NCBI RefSeq assembly: GCF_020991065.1 | Contig: NZ_CP087710.1 | Location: 806,001 to 870,000, forward strand | Direction: 5' to 3' | DNA from: Nocardioides okcheonensis | GTDB taxonomy: Bacteria; Actinomycetota; Actinomycetes; Propionibacteriales; Nocardioidaceae | Length of the DNA stretch: 64,000 nt | Shown here: in pieces, positions 16,227 through 24,869 of the stretch | Layout of the letters: each line of letters starts with the position of its first letter | How positions within the stretch are numbered: the stretch's first letter is position 1 | Translations under genes and position numbers: made by a program | The notes under the pieces: model-generated | Databases searched by the model: none | The model's input: only the letters and a program-made list of their open reading frames with translations | Told to the model about the DNA's origin: nothing

Positions 16227-16931
16227 CAGCACCGGCGGCAGCCGTCGTCCGACGGTGGCGCCGATCTGGCCGCCGACGATCGAGCCCGCGGCGATCAGGC
16301 CGGCGACGACCCAGTCGACGTCGGCGACCAGGATGAACACGATCGCCGCGACGGCGTTGACGATGAGCGCGAGGACGTTCTTGGTGGCGGTGTGGCGCTG
16401 CATCGAGTCGACCACGCCGATGCCGAGGACGGCCATCAGCAGCACGCCCTGCGCCGCCCCGAAGTAGCCGCCGTAGACGCCGGTGAGGGCGACGGCCGGC
16501 CACACCCACCACACGCCGTGGTCGGGGATGCCGCCGCGCCGATCGGCGCGGGCGGCCACCGAGCGCTGGATGCGCGGGCCGAGCAGCACCAGCACGACGC
16601 CCAGCGCGATGAGGGCGGGGACGATCGCGTCGAACGCCGACGACGGCAGCCACAGCAGCAGGAGGGCGCCGGCGACGCCGCCGAGCAGCGACGCGGAGCC
16701 GAGGCGGAGCACGCGCGAACGCTGGCCGGCCAGCTCGCGGCGGTAGCCCACCACGCCGGACACGCTGCCGGGCACCAGGCCGACGGTGTTGCTGACGTTG
16801 GCCGTCACCGGGGGTACGCCGAACGCGAGGAGGGTCGGGAACGTGATCAACGTTCCCGACCCCACCACGGTGTTGATGGTGCCGGCCGCCACTCCCGCGA
16901 GGACGACCAGCAGGGCTTCGACCGGACTCAC
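16170..16931 (-). CDS. TauE/SafE-family (TSUP) membrane transporter
   Basis: 253 residues, seven to eight hydrophobic segments. TSUP proteins export sulfite, sulfoacetate or related sulfur/organic anions. Both half-repeats are seen: GVAAGTINTVVGSGTLITFP near the start and GVYGGYFGAAQGVLLMAVLG in the middle, which are the paired glycine-rich motifs of the family. The GTG at 16931 overlaps the TGA of the SPFH gene by four bases (GTGA), so it is translated from the SPFH transcript. Substrate is unknown. Confidence 0.9.
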   Translation of the reverse strand: MSPVEALLVVLAGVAAGTINTVVGSGTLITFPTLLAFGVPPVTANVSNTVGLVPGSVSGVVGYRRELAGQRSRVLRLGSASLLGGVAGALLLLWLPSSAFDAIVPALIALGVVLVLLGPRIQRSVAARADRRGGIPDHGVWWVWPAVALTGVYGGYFGAAQGVLLMAVLGIGVVDSMQRHTATKNVLALIVNAVAAIVFILVADVDWVVAGLIAAGSIVGGQIGATVGRRLPPVLLRAVIAVVGVTALVVLLA

Positions 16932-18058
16932 GGGGCGGCAGGTGCCTCCGGGTCAGCCGGGTCGGCAGGTCCCGCCACGTCCGCCGAGCTGGGGAGCGAC
17001 TTGCCCGGCTTGGCAGCGATCTCGGCCTCCGCGATCGCCTGCTGGACCGCGGCGTTGGTCGCCGCCATCTCCGGGTCGTCGGAACGACGCGGCAGCTGCG
17101 GCTCCGACGGACCCATGTCGACCCGCTTGCGCGGCGTGGTGTCCTTCGGGATGCCGGCGATCTCGTGGATCGAGGAGCCGAGGCCCTCCATCGCCTTGGT
17201 GATCTCCGAGGGGATGACCCACACCTTGTTGGCGCTGCCCTCGGCGATCTTCGGCATCATCTGGAGGTACTGGTAGGCGAGCAGCGACTGGTCGGGCTGG
17301 CCGTCGTGGATGGCCTGGAAGACCGTCTGGATGGCCTGCCCCTCACCCTGGGCACGCAGGATCGCGGCCTCGCGGTCGGCCTGGGCGCGCAGGATCAGCG
17401 ACTCGCGGTCACCCTCGGCGTTGAGGATGGACGACTGCTTGTTGCCCTCCGCGGTGAGGATCGCGGACTGGCGCTGGCCCTCGGCGGTGAGGATCAGCGC
17501 GCGCTTGTCGCGATCGGCACGCATCTGCTTCTCCATCGCGTCCTTGATGGACGGCGGCGGGTCGATGCCCTTGATCTCGACGCGGTTGACCCGGATGCCC
17601 CACTTGCCGGTCGCCTCGTCGAGGACGCCGCGCAGGCCGCTGTTGATCTCGTCGCGGCTGGTCAGGGTCTGCTCGAGGTCCATGCCACCGACGATGTTGC
17701 GCAGGGTGGTCATGGTGAGCTGCTCGACGGCCTGGATGTAGTTCGCGATCTCGTAGGTCGCGGTGACCGGGTCGGTGACCTGGAAGTAGATGACGGTGTC
17801 GATCGACACCACCAGGTTGTCCTCGGTGATCACCGGCTGGGGCGGGAAGCTCACGACCTGCTCGCGCAGGTCGATGAGGTAGCGCACCTTGTCGATGAAC
17901 GGAACGACGATGTTGAGTCCCGCCGGCAGCGTCCCCTTGTACTTGCCGAAGCGCTCGACGATGGCCGCGCGTGCCTGGGGCACGATCCGGACCGTCTTGG
18001 CGAGCATGACGACGACGAACACGAGGACGAGCAGGAACAGGATGAGCAGTGGTGTCAC
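16928..18058 (-). CDS. SPFH/band-7 (stomatin-like) membrane protein
   Basis: 376 residues. One N-terminal membrane anchor (LLILFLLVLVFVVVMLAKTV) is followed by the band-7 domain (about 20-190: RIVPQARAAIVERFGKYKGT) and a long helical region with repeated A-E-G units (ILTAEG, ILTAEG, ILNAEG, ILRAQ, ILRAQ) that should form a coiled coil. The tail is proline/alanine-rich. Such proteins scaffold membrane microdomains and regulate membrane proteases or channels. Directly upstream is an NfeD gene, the standard partner. GTG start at 18058. Confidence 0.92.
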   Translation of the reverse strand: MTPLLILFLLVLVFVVVMLAKTVRIVPQARAAIVERFGKYKGTLPAGLNIVVPFIDKVRYLIDLREQVVSFPPQPVITEDNLVVSIDTVIYFQVTDPVTATYEIANYIQAVEQLTMTTLRNIVGGMDLEQTLTSRDEINSGLRGVLDEATGKWGIRVNRVEIKGIDPPPSIKDAMEKQMRADRDKRALILTAEGQRQSAILTAEGNKQSSILNAEGDRESLILRAQADREAAILRAQGEGQAIQTVFQAIHDGQPDQSLLAYQYLQMMPKIAEGSANKVWVIPSEITKAMEGLGSSIHEIAGIPKDTTPRKRVDMGPSEPQLPRRSDDPEMAATNAAVQQAIAEAEIAAKPGKSLPSSADVAGPADPADPEAPAAP

Positions 18059-18125
18059 TGGGCTCCCCCGATCTCGGATGTTGCGTGGTGGGTGGTCTGG
18101 TGTGGGTGGCTGGGCGCCGGCGCGC

Positions 18126-18587
18126 TCAGGGCTCGAGCGTGGCGACCGGGTGGACGTAGGCCGTGGCGCCCTTGATCTGCAGGATCTCGACGGTCTCGCC
18201 GGGCGCGATCCGCAGGTTCTCGTCGTAGGGCAGGGCCGTCCAGATCTCGCCGCCGGCCTTGATCCGGCCCGGGGACAGACCGGTGATCTCCTCGGTGACC
18301 ATGCCGCGCGTCCCGACGAGCTTGCCGTGGCCCAGCGACAGCTCGGGGCCGCTGTGCAGCCGCTTGACGAAGGACGGACGCACGAGCGCCAGCATCGCCA
18401 CCGACGAGGCGATCGCCGCGATGACGGTCACCTCCAGGGGCAGGCCGACGAGGGCGGCCACCATCCCGATGGCGGCACCGGCCGCCAGCATGGCCAGGAT
18501 CAGGTCGAGGCTGAACATCTCGGCCACGCCGAGCGCGATCGAGAGCGCCAGCCAGGTCTCCCAGAGGTGCTCGCGGATCCAGTCCAT
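18126..18587 (-). CDS. NfeD-like membrane protein
   Basis: 153 residues: two to three membrane helices (about 10-75) and a C-terminal OB-fold beta domain (LVGTRGMVTEEITGLSPGRI through the final strand). NfeD proteins partner SPFH proteins in membrane quality control; here the SPFH gene lies 67 bases downstream on the same strand. The ATG at 18587 follows TAGGGT (18594-18599) by 6 nt, indicating that the SPFH-NfeD-TSUP unit is transcribed from here as a leaderless mRNA. Confidence 0.88.
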   Translation of the reverse strand: MDWIREHLWETWLALSIALGVAEMFSLDLILAMLAAGAAIGMVAALVGLPLEVTVIAAIASSVAMLALVRPSFVKRLHSGPELSLGHGKLVGTRGMVTEEITGLSPGRIKAGGEIWTALPYDENLRIAPGETVEILQIKGATAYVHPVATLEP

Positions 18588-18604
18588 GTCCCGACCCTAT
18601 CGAT

Positions 18605-19411
<807 letters not shown>

Positions 19412-19487
19412 GTTCCTCACCCTATCCAGCGCGGGTGCCGCTCCGGTCGGCGCGACGCGCGGGGCGCGGCGAGTACCCTCGCCGACG

Positions 19488-20216
19488 ATGTCGTCGCACG
19501 CCCACCCCCACTCCCTGCCGTACGCCCTGCCGCACTCCGCGACGCTCGCGTGGTGGGTGACCGCGTGGCTGCGCGGGCACGAGCAGACCGACCACGTCCT
19601 CGACGTGCTGGCCGACGACACGCACCTCCTCGCGGGCGGCTCCGCGCTCGACCTGCTCGTGCGGTGCCGGGAAGCCGGGGCGACGTACGCCGGGCTGGCG
19701 CTGCCGGTCGACGGCGACCCGCTCGGGCTGGGCGGCCCCCGCGCCTTCAACGAGGCGGCGCTCGAGGCCGGGCAGGCCGTGGTCGCGGGCGACCTCGGCC
19801 TGGTGCCGACCGAGGTCGGCGAGACGGTGCAGTGGACCGCCCACCCCGCGGCACGACGCCAGCTGCCCGACGTCGGGGAGGCGGACCGCGGGCTGCGCGA
19901 GGCGCTGCTCGTGGCCGCACGGGACCTCGCCGACCTGGACGTCGCGCGGTGGCGACCCGAGGCGGCCGACGCGCTGATGAACCTGCACCACCGTCCCGGG
20001 CTGGACGCCCCGCTCGGCACGCCGGCGCGGTGCGTGGAGCTCGCCGGGCGGGGACTGCAGGCCTGGTCGATCGTCGACCTCGCGCTCGTCGACGACGGCG
20101 GTGCGATGTCGGCGCACGAGGTCGAGCGCCGACGCGACCTGATCACCCCGCTGGGCCGCGCGGCCCGCCGCGCGATCGTCGCGGCGTGCTCCCCCGAGGT
20201 GTGGCCCGAGCCCTGA
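19488..20216 (+). CDS. Conserved actinobacterial protein of unknown function
   Basis: 242 residues. I recognise no catalytic family. The protein is soluble, rich in Ala, Leu and Asp, with a histidine-rich start (SSHAHPHSLPYALPHSATLA). A tryptophan-rich segment (AWWVTAWLRGHEQTDHVLDV) near 22-41 and QLPDVGEADRGLREALLVAA near 125 look like the conserved cores. The ATG at 19488 follows TACCCT (19474-19479) by 8 nt, divergent from the ABC ATPase gene at 19411, with 76 bases between them. Confidence 0.75.
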   Translation: MSSHAHPHSLPYALPHSATLAWWVTAWLRGHEQTDHVLDVLADDTHLLAGGSALDLLVRCREAGATYAGLALPVDGDPLGLGGPRAFNEAALEAGQAVVAGDLGLVPTEVGETVQWTAHPAARRQLPDVGEADRGLREALLVAARDLADLDVARWRPEAADALMNLHHRPGLDAPLGTPARCVELAGRGLQAWSIVDLALVDDGGAMSAHEVERRRDLITPLGRAARRAIVAACSPEVWPEP

Positions 20217-20229
20217 GGGCGGCCAGGGG

Positions 20230-20586
20230 CTAGGACGTCGCCCAGGCTCCGAGCACGTTGCCGCTGGGGTCGGCGAACTCGAACCGTCGACCGCCGGGGA
20301 ACGCGTAGGGCCCTGCCGTGATCGTGCCGCCGGCCGACGTGACGGCCGCGACCGTCGCGTCGAGGTCGTCGGAGAACAGCAGGACCAGCGGGCCCCCGGG
20401 ACCGGGGGTGCCGGTGCCGTCGAGGCCCCCGACCTCCCCGTCGCCCGAGGCCGCGCGGATGCCGGCGTAGGTGGGGCCGTAGTCGTTGAAGACCCAGCCG
20501 AAGGCCTGCTCGTAGAACGCCTTGGCGGCGGCCATGTCGGAGACGTTGATCTCGACGTAGTCGATGGTGTGGTGGACCTGGCTCAT
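20230..20586 (-). CDS. VOC-family (glyoxalase/bleomycin-resistance fold) protein
   Basis: 118 residues, one VOC module of two beta-alpha-beta-beta-beta repeats: HTIDYVEINVSDMAAAKAFY at the start and RRFEFADPSGNVLGAW at the end. The usual metal ligands (His near the start, Glu in FEFADP) are partly kept. Substrate unknown. The ATG at 20586 follows TAGCGT (20593-20598) by 6 nt. It ends 13 bases from the convergent gene at 19488-20216. Confidence 0.85.
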   Translation of the reverse strand: MSQVHHTIDYVEINVSDMAAAKAFYEQAFGWVFNDYGPTYAGIRAASGDGEVGGLDGTGTPGPGGPLVLLFSDDLDATVAAVTSAGGTITAGPYAFPGGRRFEFADPSGNVLGAWATS

Positions 20587-20632
20587 GCGCCGACGCTACG
20601 ACCGGCCACCGACAGCGGCCCCGGACGCACGA

Positions 20633-20666
20633 CCGCCCGGGTCCTGCCGTGGCAGGTCCCGGGCGG
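20633..20666 (-). terminator. Large hairpin terminator after the DUF805 gene
   Basis: A 16-bp stem (CCGCCCGGGTCCTGCC with GGCAGGTCCCGGGCGG, one T-T mismatch) with a 2-nt gap, 21 bases past the DUF805 stop on the minus strand and before the VOC promoter. Confidence 0.65.
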
Positions 20667-20687
20667 GATCGTGAGGCGTGGTGCGGG

Positions 20688-21131
20688 TCAGGCGCCGTAC
20701 TGGCCGCTGCCGTAGGCCGGCGGGGGCGGCGGCGGGTAGCCACCCTCGTAGCCGGCCGGACCGGTCTTCGGGTTGGGGCCGAAGCGGTTGTCGCCGGGCT
20801 TGGAGTCGGTGCAGAACCACACGATGAGCAGGATCCAGCCGATGATCGGGATGAGGCCGATCAGGACCCACCACCCGCTGCGGTCGGTGTCGTGCAGGCG
20901 GCGCACGGCGACCGCGAGGCCGGGCAGGAAGATCGCCAGGCTGGCGAGGGTGTTGACCAGCCCGCCCGTGGTGTTGTCGTAGCCGGTGCCGAGGATGGCG
21001 TCGATGATGTTCGTGACGACGCCGAGCAGGAACGAGAAGAGCCCGAACCACCAGTACTCGGAGCGTCGCGCACGCCCGGAGAAGCCGACGTACTTCGAGA
21101 AGCACGTGCGGACCGCGGTCATGAAGTCCAT
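20688..21131 (-). CDS. DUF805 membrane protein
   Basis: 147 residues. The DUF805 pattern is clear: FSKYVGFSGRARRSEYWWFG, several helices, AVRRLHDTDRSGWWVLIGLI and IVWFCTDSKPGDNRFGPNPK. Three to four membrane helices, then a Pro/Tyr/Gly-rich cytoplasmic tail (PPPPPPAYGSGQYGA). Function of the family is unknown. The ATG at 21131 was chosen because AGGGGG lies 6-11 nt upstream on the minus strand; a longer start at 21185 would have no ribosome-binding sequence. Confidence 0.88.
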   Translation of the reverse strand: MDFMTAVRTCFSKYVGFSGRARRSEYWWFGLFSFLLGVVTNIIDAILGTGYDNTTGGLVNTLASLAIFLPGLAVAVRRLHDTDRSGWWVLIGLIPIIGWILLIVWFCTDSKPGDNRFGPNPKTGPAGYEGGYPPPPPPAYGSGQYGA

Positions 21132-21282
21132 CCAAACCCCCTGAGTCCGGGCGGCCCCACCAGCGGGACCGCCACCGCCGAGCAACCTAGGGGATCACGT
21201 GCGCCGAGGCCAGCAGTCGGACTGGACCGGTGCGCGGACCGCCCGCGCCGGCCCTCCCGGCCACGGCTAGCCTTCCCCCACC

Positions 21283-22500
21283 ATGGAAGACGAGCCGAAG
21301 ACCCTCCTGGTCACCCTCATCGGCAAGGACCGGCCCGGCGTCACCTCGGCCATCTTCGACGCCCTCGCCGGCGCCGGGGTGGAGGTCGTCGACATCGAGC
21401 AGGTCGTGCTGCGCCGGCGGCTGCTGCTGGGCATCCTGGTCACCGCGCCGCGGGACTGGAAGAAGCTGCGCGACGTCATCGAGCGCACCGGCGCCGAGCT
21501 CGGCATGAGCGTGGAGGTCGACCGCGGCGCCGGCGACAACCGCAGCCGGCGCGGCGACCGCTCGCACATCACGCTGATCGGCAGCCCGCTCAAGGCGTCC
21601 GCGGTGGCGGCCATCGCCGGGCGGATCGCCGACTCGGGCGCCAACATCGACCGGATCGAGCGGATGGCCCGCTACCCGGTCACCGCCATCGAGCTGCACG
21701 TCTCGGGCGCACCCGCCGACCAGCTCCGCCCCCTGCTGGCCACCGAGGCGGTCCGCCAGGGCATCGACCTGGCCGTGCAGCGCGAGAGCCTGCACCGGCG
21801 CGGCGTGCGGCTCATCGTGATGGACGTCGACTCCACCCTGATCCAGGGCGAGGTGATCGAGATGATCGCCGCCCACGCCGGGCAGGAGGCAGAGGTCGCC
21901 CGGGTCACCGAGGCGGCGATGCGCGGGGACCTCGACTTCGAGGAGTCGCTGCGCCAGCGGGTCGCCCTGCTCGAGGGCGTCCCCGCGTCGGCGCTCGACG
22001 AGGTCTACGAGTCCGTCGTGCTCGCGCCCGGTGCGCGCACGATGGTCCGCACCCTGCGGCGCCTGGGCTATCGCTTCGCGATCGTGTCGGGCGGCTTCAG
22101 CCAGATCACCGACCGGCTCGCCGCCGACCTCGGGATCCACTTCGCCCGCGCCAACGAGCTCGAGATCGTCGACGGCGTGCTGACCGGACGGATCGTCGGC
22201 GACGTGGTCGACCGGGCCGGCAAGGCCACCGCGCTGCGCGAGTTCGCCGCCGAGGTCGGGGTGCCGCTCGACGCGGTCATCGCGATCGGCGACGGCGCCA
22301 ACGACCTCGACATGCTCAACACCGCCGGCCTCGGGATCGCCTACAACGCCAAGCCGGTGGTGCGCGACGCCGCCCACACCTCGGTGAACACGCCCTACCT
22401 CGACAGCGTGCTCTACCTCCTCGGGATCTCCCGCGAGGAGATCGAGGAGGCCGACGCCGAGGTCGGCATCGTCACGCCGGCCCCGCCCCTGACCGACTGA
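21283..22500 (+). CDS. serB: Phosphoserine phosphatase with N-terminal ACT domains
   Basis: 405 residues. Last step of serine synthesis: hydrolysis of L-phosphoserine in the cytoplasm. Two ACT-type regions (about 7-80 and 92-165; GKDRPGVTSAIFDALAGAGV and the second starting HITLIGSPLKASAVAAIAGR) are the likely serine-sensing part. The HAD phosphatase follows: motif I MDVDSTLIQGE with the nucleophile Asp, motif II VSGGF, motif III lysine in RAGKATAL, and motif IV AIGDGANDLDML. Same layout as M. tuberculosis SerB2. ATG follows TAGCCT (21268-21273) by 9 nt. Its end overlaps the convergent methylase by 29 bases. Confidence 0.94.
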   Translation: MEDEPKTLLVTLIGKDRPGVTSAIFDALAGAGVEVVDIEQVVLRRRLLLGILVTAPRDWKKLRDVIERTGAELGMSVEVDRGAGDNRSRRGDRSHITLIGSPLKASAVAAIAGRIADSGANIDRIERMARYPVTAIELHVSGAPADQLRPLLATEAVRQGIDLAVQRESLHRRGVRLIVMDVDSTLIQGEVIEMIAAHAGQEAEVARVTEAAMRGDLDFEESLRQRVALLEGVPASALDEVYESVVLAPGARTMVRTLRRLGYRFAIVSGGFSQITDRLAADLGIHFARANELEIVDGVLTGRIVGDVVDRAGKATALREFAAEVGVPLDAVIAIGDGANDLDMLNTAGLGIAYNAKPVVRDAAHTSVNTPYLDSVLYLLGISREEIEEADAEVGIVTPAPPLTD

Positions 22501-23260
22501 CGCCGACGGCGACGCACCCGCCGACCTCGTCGTCGCTGAGCGAGCGCACGTCGAGGCCGGCCCGCTCCAGCGCACCGCGGGTCAGCGGCAGCTGGCCGGG
22601 ACTGGTCTCGACCAGGACGACGCCGCCGGGCGCCAGCCACGGGCGTACGCCGCCCGCCAGCCGCCGGTGGACGTCGACACCGTCCGGACCGCCGTCCAGG
22701 GCCACCCGCGGCTCGTGCTGCCGCGCCTCCGGCGGCATCCCGGCGATGGCGCCGGTCGGGACGTACGGCGCGTTGGCGACGAGCACGTCGACCCGGCCGG
22801 CGAGCGTCGCCGGGAGCGCGTCGTAGAGGTCGCCGCGGTGGAGGCTCGCGGACGGCGCGTTGGCGCGCGCGCAGCCCAGCGCCACCTCGTCGAGGTCGGC
22901 GGCGTGGACGACCACCGGCAGGCCCTCGAGCGAGGCCGCCACGGGGCCCACGCCGCAGCACATCTCGACCACGACCGGGACCGTGGCCGCGCGCCGGCCG
23001 ACCTCCTCCCGGGCCGCGCGGGCGAGCAGCTCGGTGCGACGCCGCGGGACGAAGGTGCCGGGGGCGACCAGCAGCCGCCGGTCGAGGAACGCGACCCACC
23101 CGAGCACGAGCTCCAGCGGCTCCCCGCCGACCCGCCGGGCGACGAGGCCGTCGAGCTCGGCGTCCGAGCCCGCGGCCTCGCGCAGCAGCGCCGCCTCGTC
23201 CTCGGCCCACACGCAGCCGGCCGCCCTGAGCCGGGACACGACGTCGTCCGGCGTGGTCAC
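22472..23260 (-). CDS. Putative protein-(glutamine-N5) methyltransferase, PrmC-related
   Basis: 262 residues. SAM-dependent methylase of the HemK/PrmC superfamily: a helical N-terminal domain (residues 1-85) and a Rossmann domain with VVEMCCGVGPVAASL, HAADLDEVALGCARAN and VDVLVANAPYVPTGAI. The canonical release-factor methylase motif N-P-P-Y reads N-A-P-Y, which fits the PrmC-related group of unknown target rather than PrmC itself. The GTG at 23260 overlaps the stop of the SixA gene by four bases. It overlaps serB tail to tail. Confidence 0.82.
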   Translation of the reverse strand: MTTPDDVVSRLRAAGCVWAEDEAALLREAAGSDAELDGLVARRVGGEPLELVLGWVAFLDRRLLVAPGTFVPRRRTELLARAAREEVGRRAATVPVVVEMCCGVGPVAASLEGLPVVVHAADLDEVALGCARANAPSASLHRGDLYDALPATLAGRVDVLVANAPYVPTGAIAGMPPEARQHEPRVALDGGPDGVDVHRRLAGGVRPWLAPGGVVLVETSPGQLPLTRGALERAGLDVRSLSDDEVGGCVAVGVSRSGAGPA

Positions 23261-23787
23261 GCCTCGCCGACGTGGAAGGCCACGAGCCGGGCGGTGCCGG
23301 GCGCGAGGTCGGCCCACCCGCCCGTCAGCTCGAGGACCACGAGCGCTGCCGGCGGGAAGCCGCGCACCAGCATGGAGGTCGTCGCGTCGTCGTCGCCCTC
23401 GCTGTCGTCGAGCATCTCGGCGAGGTAGGCCATGGTCGGGTTGTGGCCCACCACCAGCAGGGTGCCGACGTCGGGCGCGGTCTCGCGGACCATGTCGAGC
23501 GCGGCGTCGGGGCCGGCCGCGTAGAGCGCTGGTGAGAGCTCGGGCTCCAGCGTCCACCCGGCGCCGAGGGACAGGTGCAGCCAGGTCTCGTGGGCCCGGA
23601 GGGCGTCGGACACCAGCGCGGCGTCGGCCGCCACGCCCTGCCCGGCGAGCCAGCGGCCGGCCTCCTCGGCGTCGCCGCGCCCGCCTGCGGTGAGGTCGCG
23701 TTCGTGGTCCGTCGGGGCGGTCGGTTCCGCCTTCGCGTGACGGACGAGCACCAGGCGGCGCCGTCCGTCGCTCGTTGACTCCTGCAT
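23257..23787 (-). CDS. SixA-type phosphohistidine phosphatase (histidine phosphatase superfamily)
   Basis: 176 residues. Hydrolyses phosphohistidine or another small phosphoester. The phosphohistidine-forming RHG-like motif is LVLVRHAKAEP (R-H-A, the SixA form) at about 12-22, and the second histidine is in LLVVGHNPTMAYLAEML. It lies upstream of, and is coupled to, the PrmC-related gene. A GAGGCT box (23794-23799) stands 6 nt before the ATG at 23787, in a short divergent promoter region shared with cphB. Confidence 0.88.
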   Translation of the reverse strand: MQESTSDGRRRLVLVRHAKAEPTAPTDHERDLTAGGRGDAEEAGRWLAGQGVAADAALVSDALRAHETWLHLSLGAGWTLEPELSPALYAAGPDAALDMVRETAPDVGTLLVVGHNPTMAYLAEMLDDSEGDDDATTSMLVRGFPPAALVVLELTGGWADLAPGTARLVAFHVGEA

Positions 23788-23820
23788 CGGGTCAGCCTCC
23801 CAGCCGCTAGCCTGCCTGTC

Positions 23821-24789
23821 ATGCCCAACGGACCACTCATGATCATCGGTGGTGCCGAGGACAAGGTGCGCAAACCGACCATCCTCAAGCACTTCGTGTC
23901 CCTCAGCGGCGGGCGTGACGCACGCATCGCCGTGATCCCCACCGCCTCGTCCCTGGGCCGCGAGGTGGTCGACGTCTACGACGCGCTGTTCTCGAAGTTC
24001 GGTGCGGCCCAGGTCGACGCCGTACGCCCCGAGACCCGCGAGCAGGCGCACGACCCCGCCCTCGTCAAGGCGCTCGACGACGCCACCGGTGTCTTCATGA
24101 CCGGGGGCAACCAGCTCAAGCTGTCCTCGGTCGTGGGCGGCACGCCGGTGGGCGAGGCGATCCTGCGCGCCCACGAGCGCGGGGCGGTCGTCGCCGGCAC
24201 CTCGGCGGGGGCCAGCATCCAGTCCTCGCACATGGTCGCCTTCGGGGTCGGCGGTTCCACGCCCAAGCAGCGGATGACCCAGGTGGCGGCCGGCCTCGGG
24301 CTGGTCCCGACGACCGTCATCGACCAGCACTTCGACCAGCGCAACCGCTACGGCCGGCTGCTGATGATCGTGGCGCAGAGCCCGCAGCTGCTCGGCATCG
24401 GCGTCGACGAGGACACCTGCGGACTCGTCGAGGACGTCGACGGCGACTCGGTGATGCGGGTCATCGGCAAGGGCGCGGTCACCGTCTTCGACGGCGCCCG
24501 GATGGTGTCGAACGCCTACGAGGCGAAGCGGTCCTCCCCGCTGCTCGCCAGCGGCGTGGTCTTCCACGTCCTGCCCGAGGGGTCCGTCTTCAACCTCACC
24601 ACCCGCCAGCTCGTGCCGCAGCAGGGCGAGGTCGACCCCGAGGACGCCGTCGAGCTCGCCGAGGCCAGCCGCGACCTGCGCCAGCTCGCGCGCGACATCG
24701 CCGCCGCCGATGCCGCACCCGCCGCGATCCGGCGCCGCCTGAAGCTGCGCCGCCCCCAGACCCCCACCCCCCAGGGAGAAGAAGCATGA
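23821..24789 (+). CDS. cphB: Cyanophycinase
   Basis: 322 residues. Serine-type exopeptidase (family S51) that breaks the storage polymer cyanophycin into beta-Asp-Arg dipeptides. Visible: GPLMIIGGAEDK at the start, VFMTGGNQLKLSS, the nucleophile elbow VVAGTSAGASIQSSHMVAFG with the serine near residue 128, and DQHFDQRNRYGRL, which holds the catalytic histidine. No signal peptide, so it is intracellular. The ATG follows TAGCCT (23808-23813) by 7 nt. It is the first gene of the cyanophycin operon and its TGA overlaps the ATG of a 27-codon mini-ORF. Confidence 0.95.
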   Translation: MPNGPLMIIGGAEDKVRKPTILKHFVSLSGGRDARIAVIPTASSLGREVVDVYDALFSKFGAAQVDAVRPETREQAHDPALVKALDDATGVFMTGGNQLKLSSVVGGTPVGEAILRAHERGAVVAGTSAGASIQSSHMVAFGVGGSTPKQRMTQVAAGLGLVPTTVIDQHFDQRNRYGRLLMIVAQSPQLLGIGVDEDTCGLVEDVDGDSVMRVIGKGAVTVFDGARMVSNAYEAKRSSPLLASGVVFHVLPEGSVFNLTTRQLVPQQGEVDPEDAVELAEASRDLRQLARDIAAADAAPAAIRRRLKLRRPQTPTPQGEEA

Positions 24790-24869
24790 GCGAGCGCAGC
24801 GAGCGAATCATCCAACACTGCGTGACATGTGCCTCATGCGCGCACGGAGCGAAGCGAGTACGTGCATGA
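24786..24869 (+). CDS. 27-codon mini-ORF bridging cphB and cphA
   Basis: ATG at 24786 overlaps the cphB stop (ATGA), and the TGA at 24867-24869 overlaps the cphA ATG at 24866 (ATGA), so ribosomes could pass through all three frames. The predicted peptide starts MSERSERIIQ, has three cysteines (HCVTCASC) and ends HGAKRVRA. Its DNA carries two copies of a G-A-G-C-G-(C/A)-A-G-C-G-A-G motif (24790-24801 and 24847-24858) that recurs in other intergenic repeats here. It may be a real coupling peptide or simply a repeat insertion that happens to keep the frames linked. Confidence 0.4.
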   Translation: MSERSERIIQHCVTCASCAHGAKRVRA

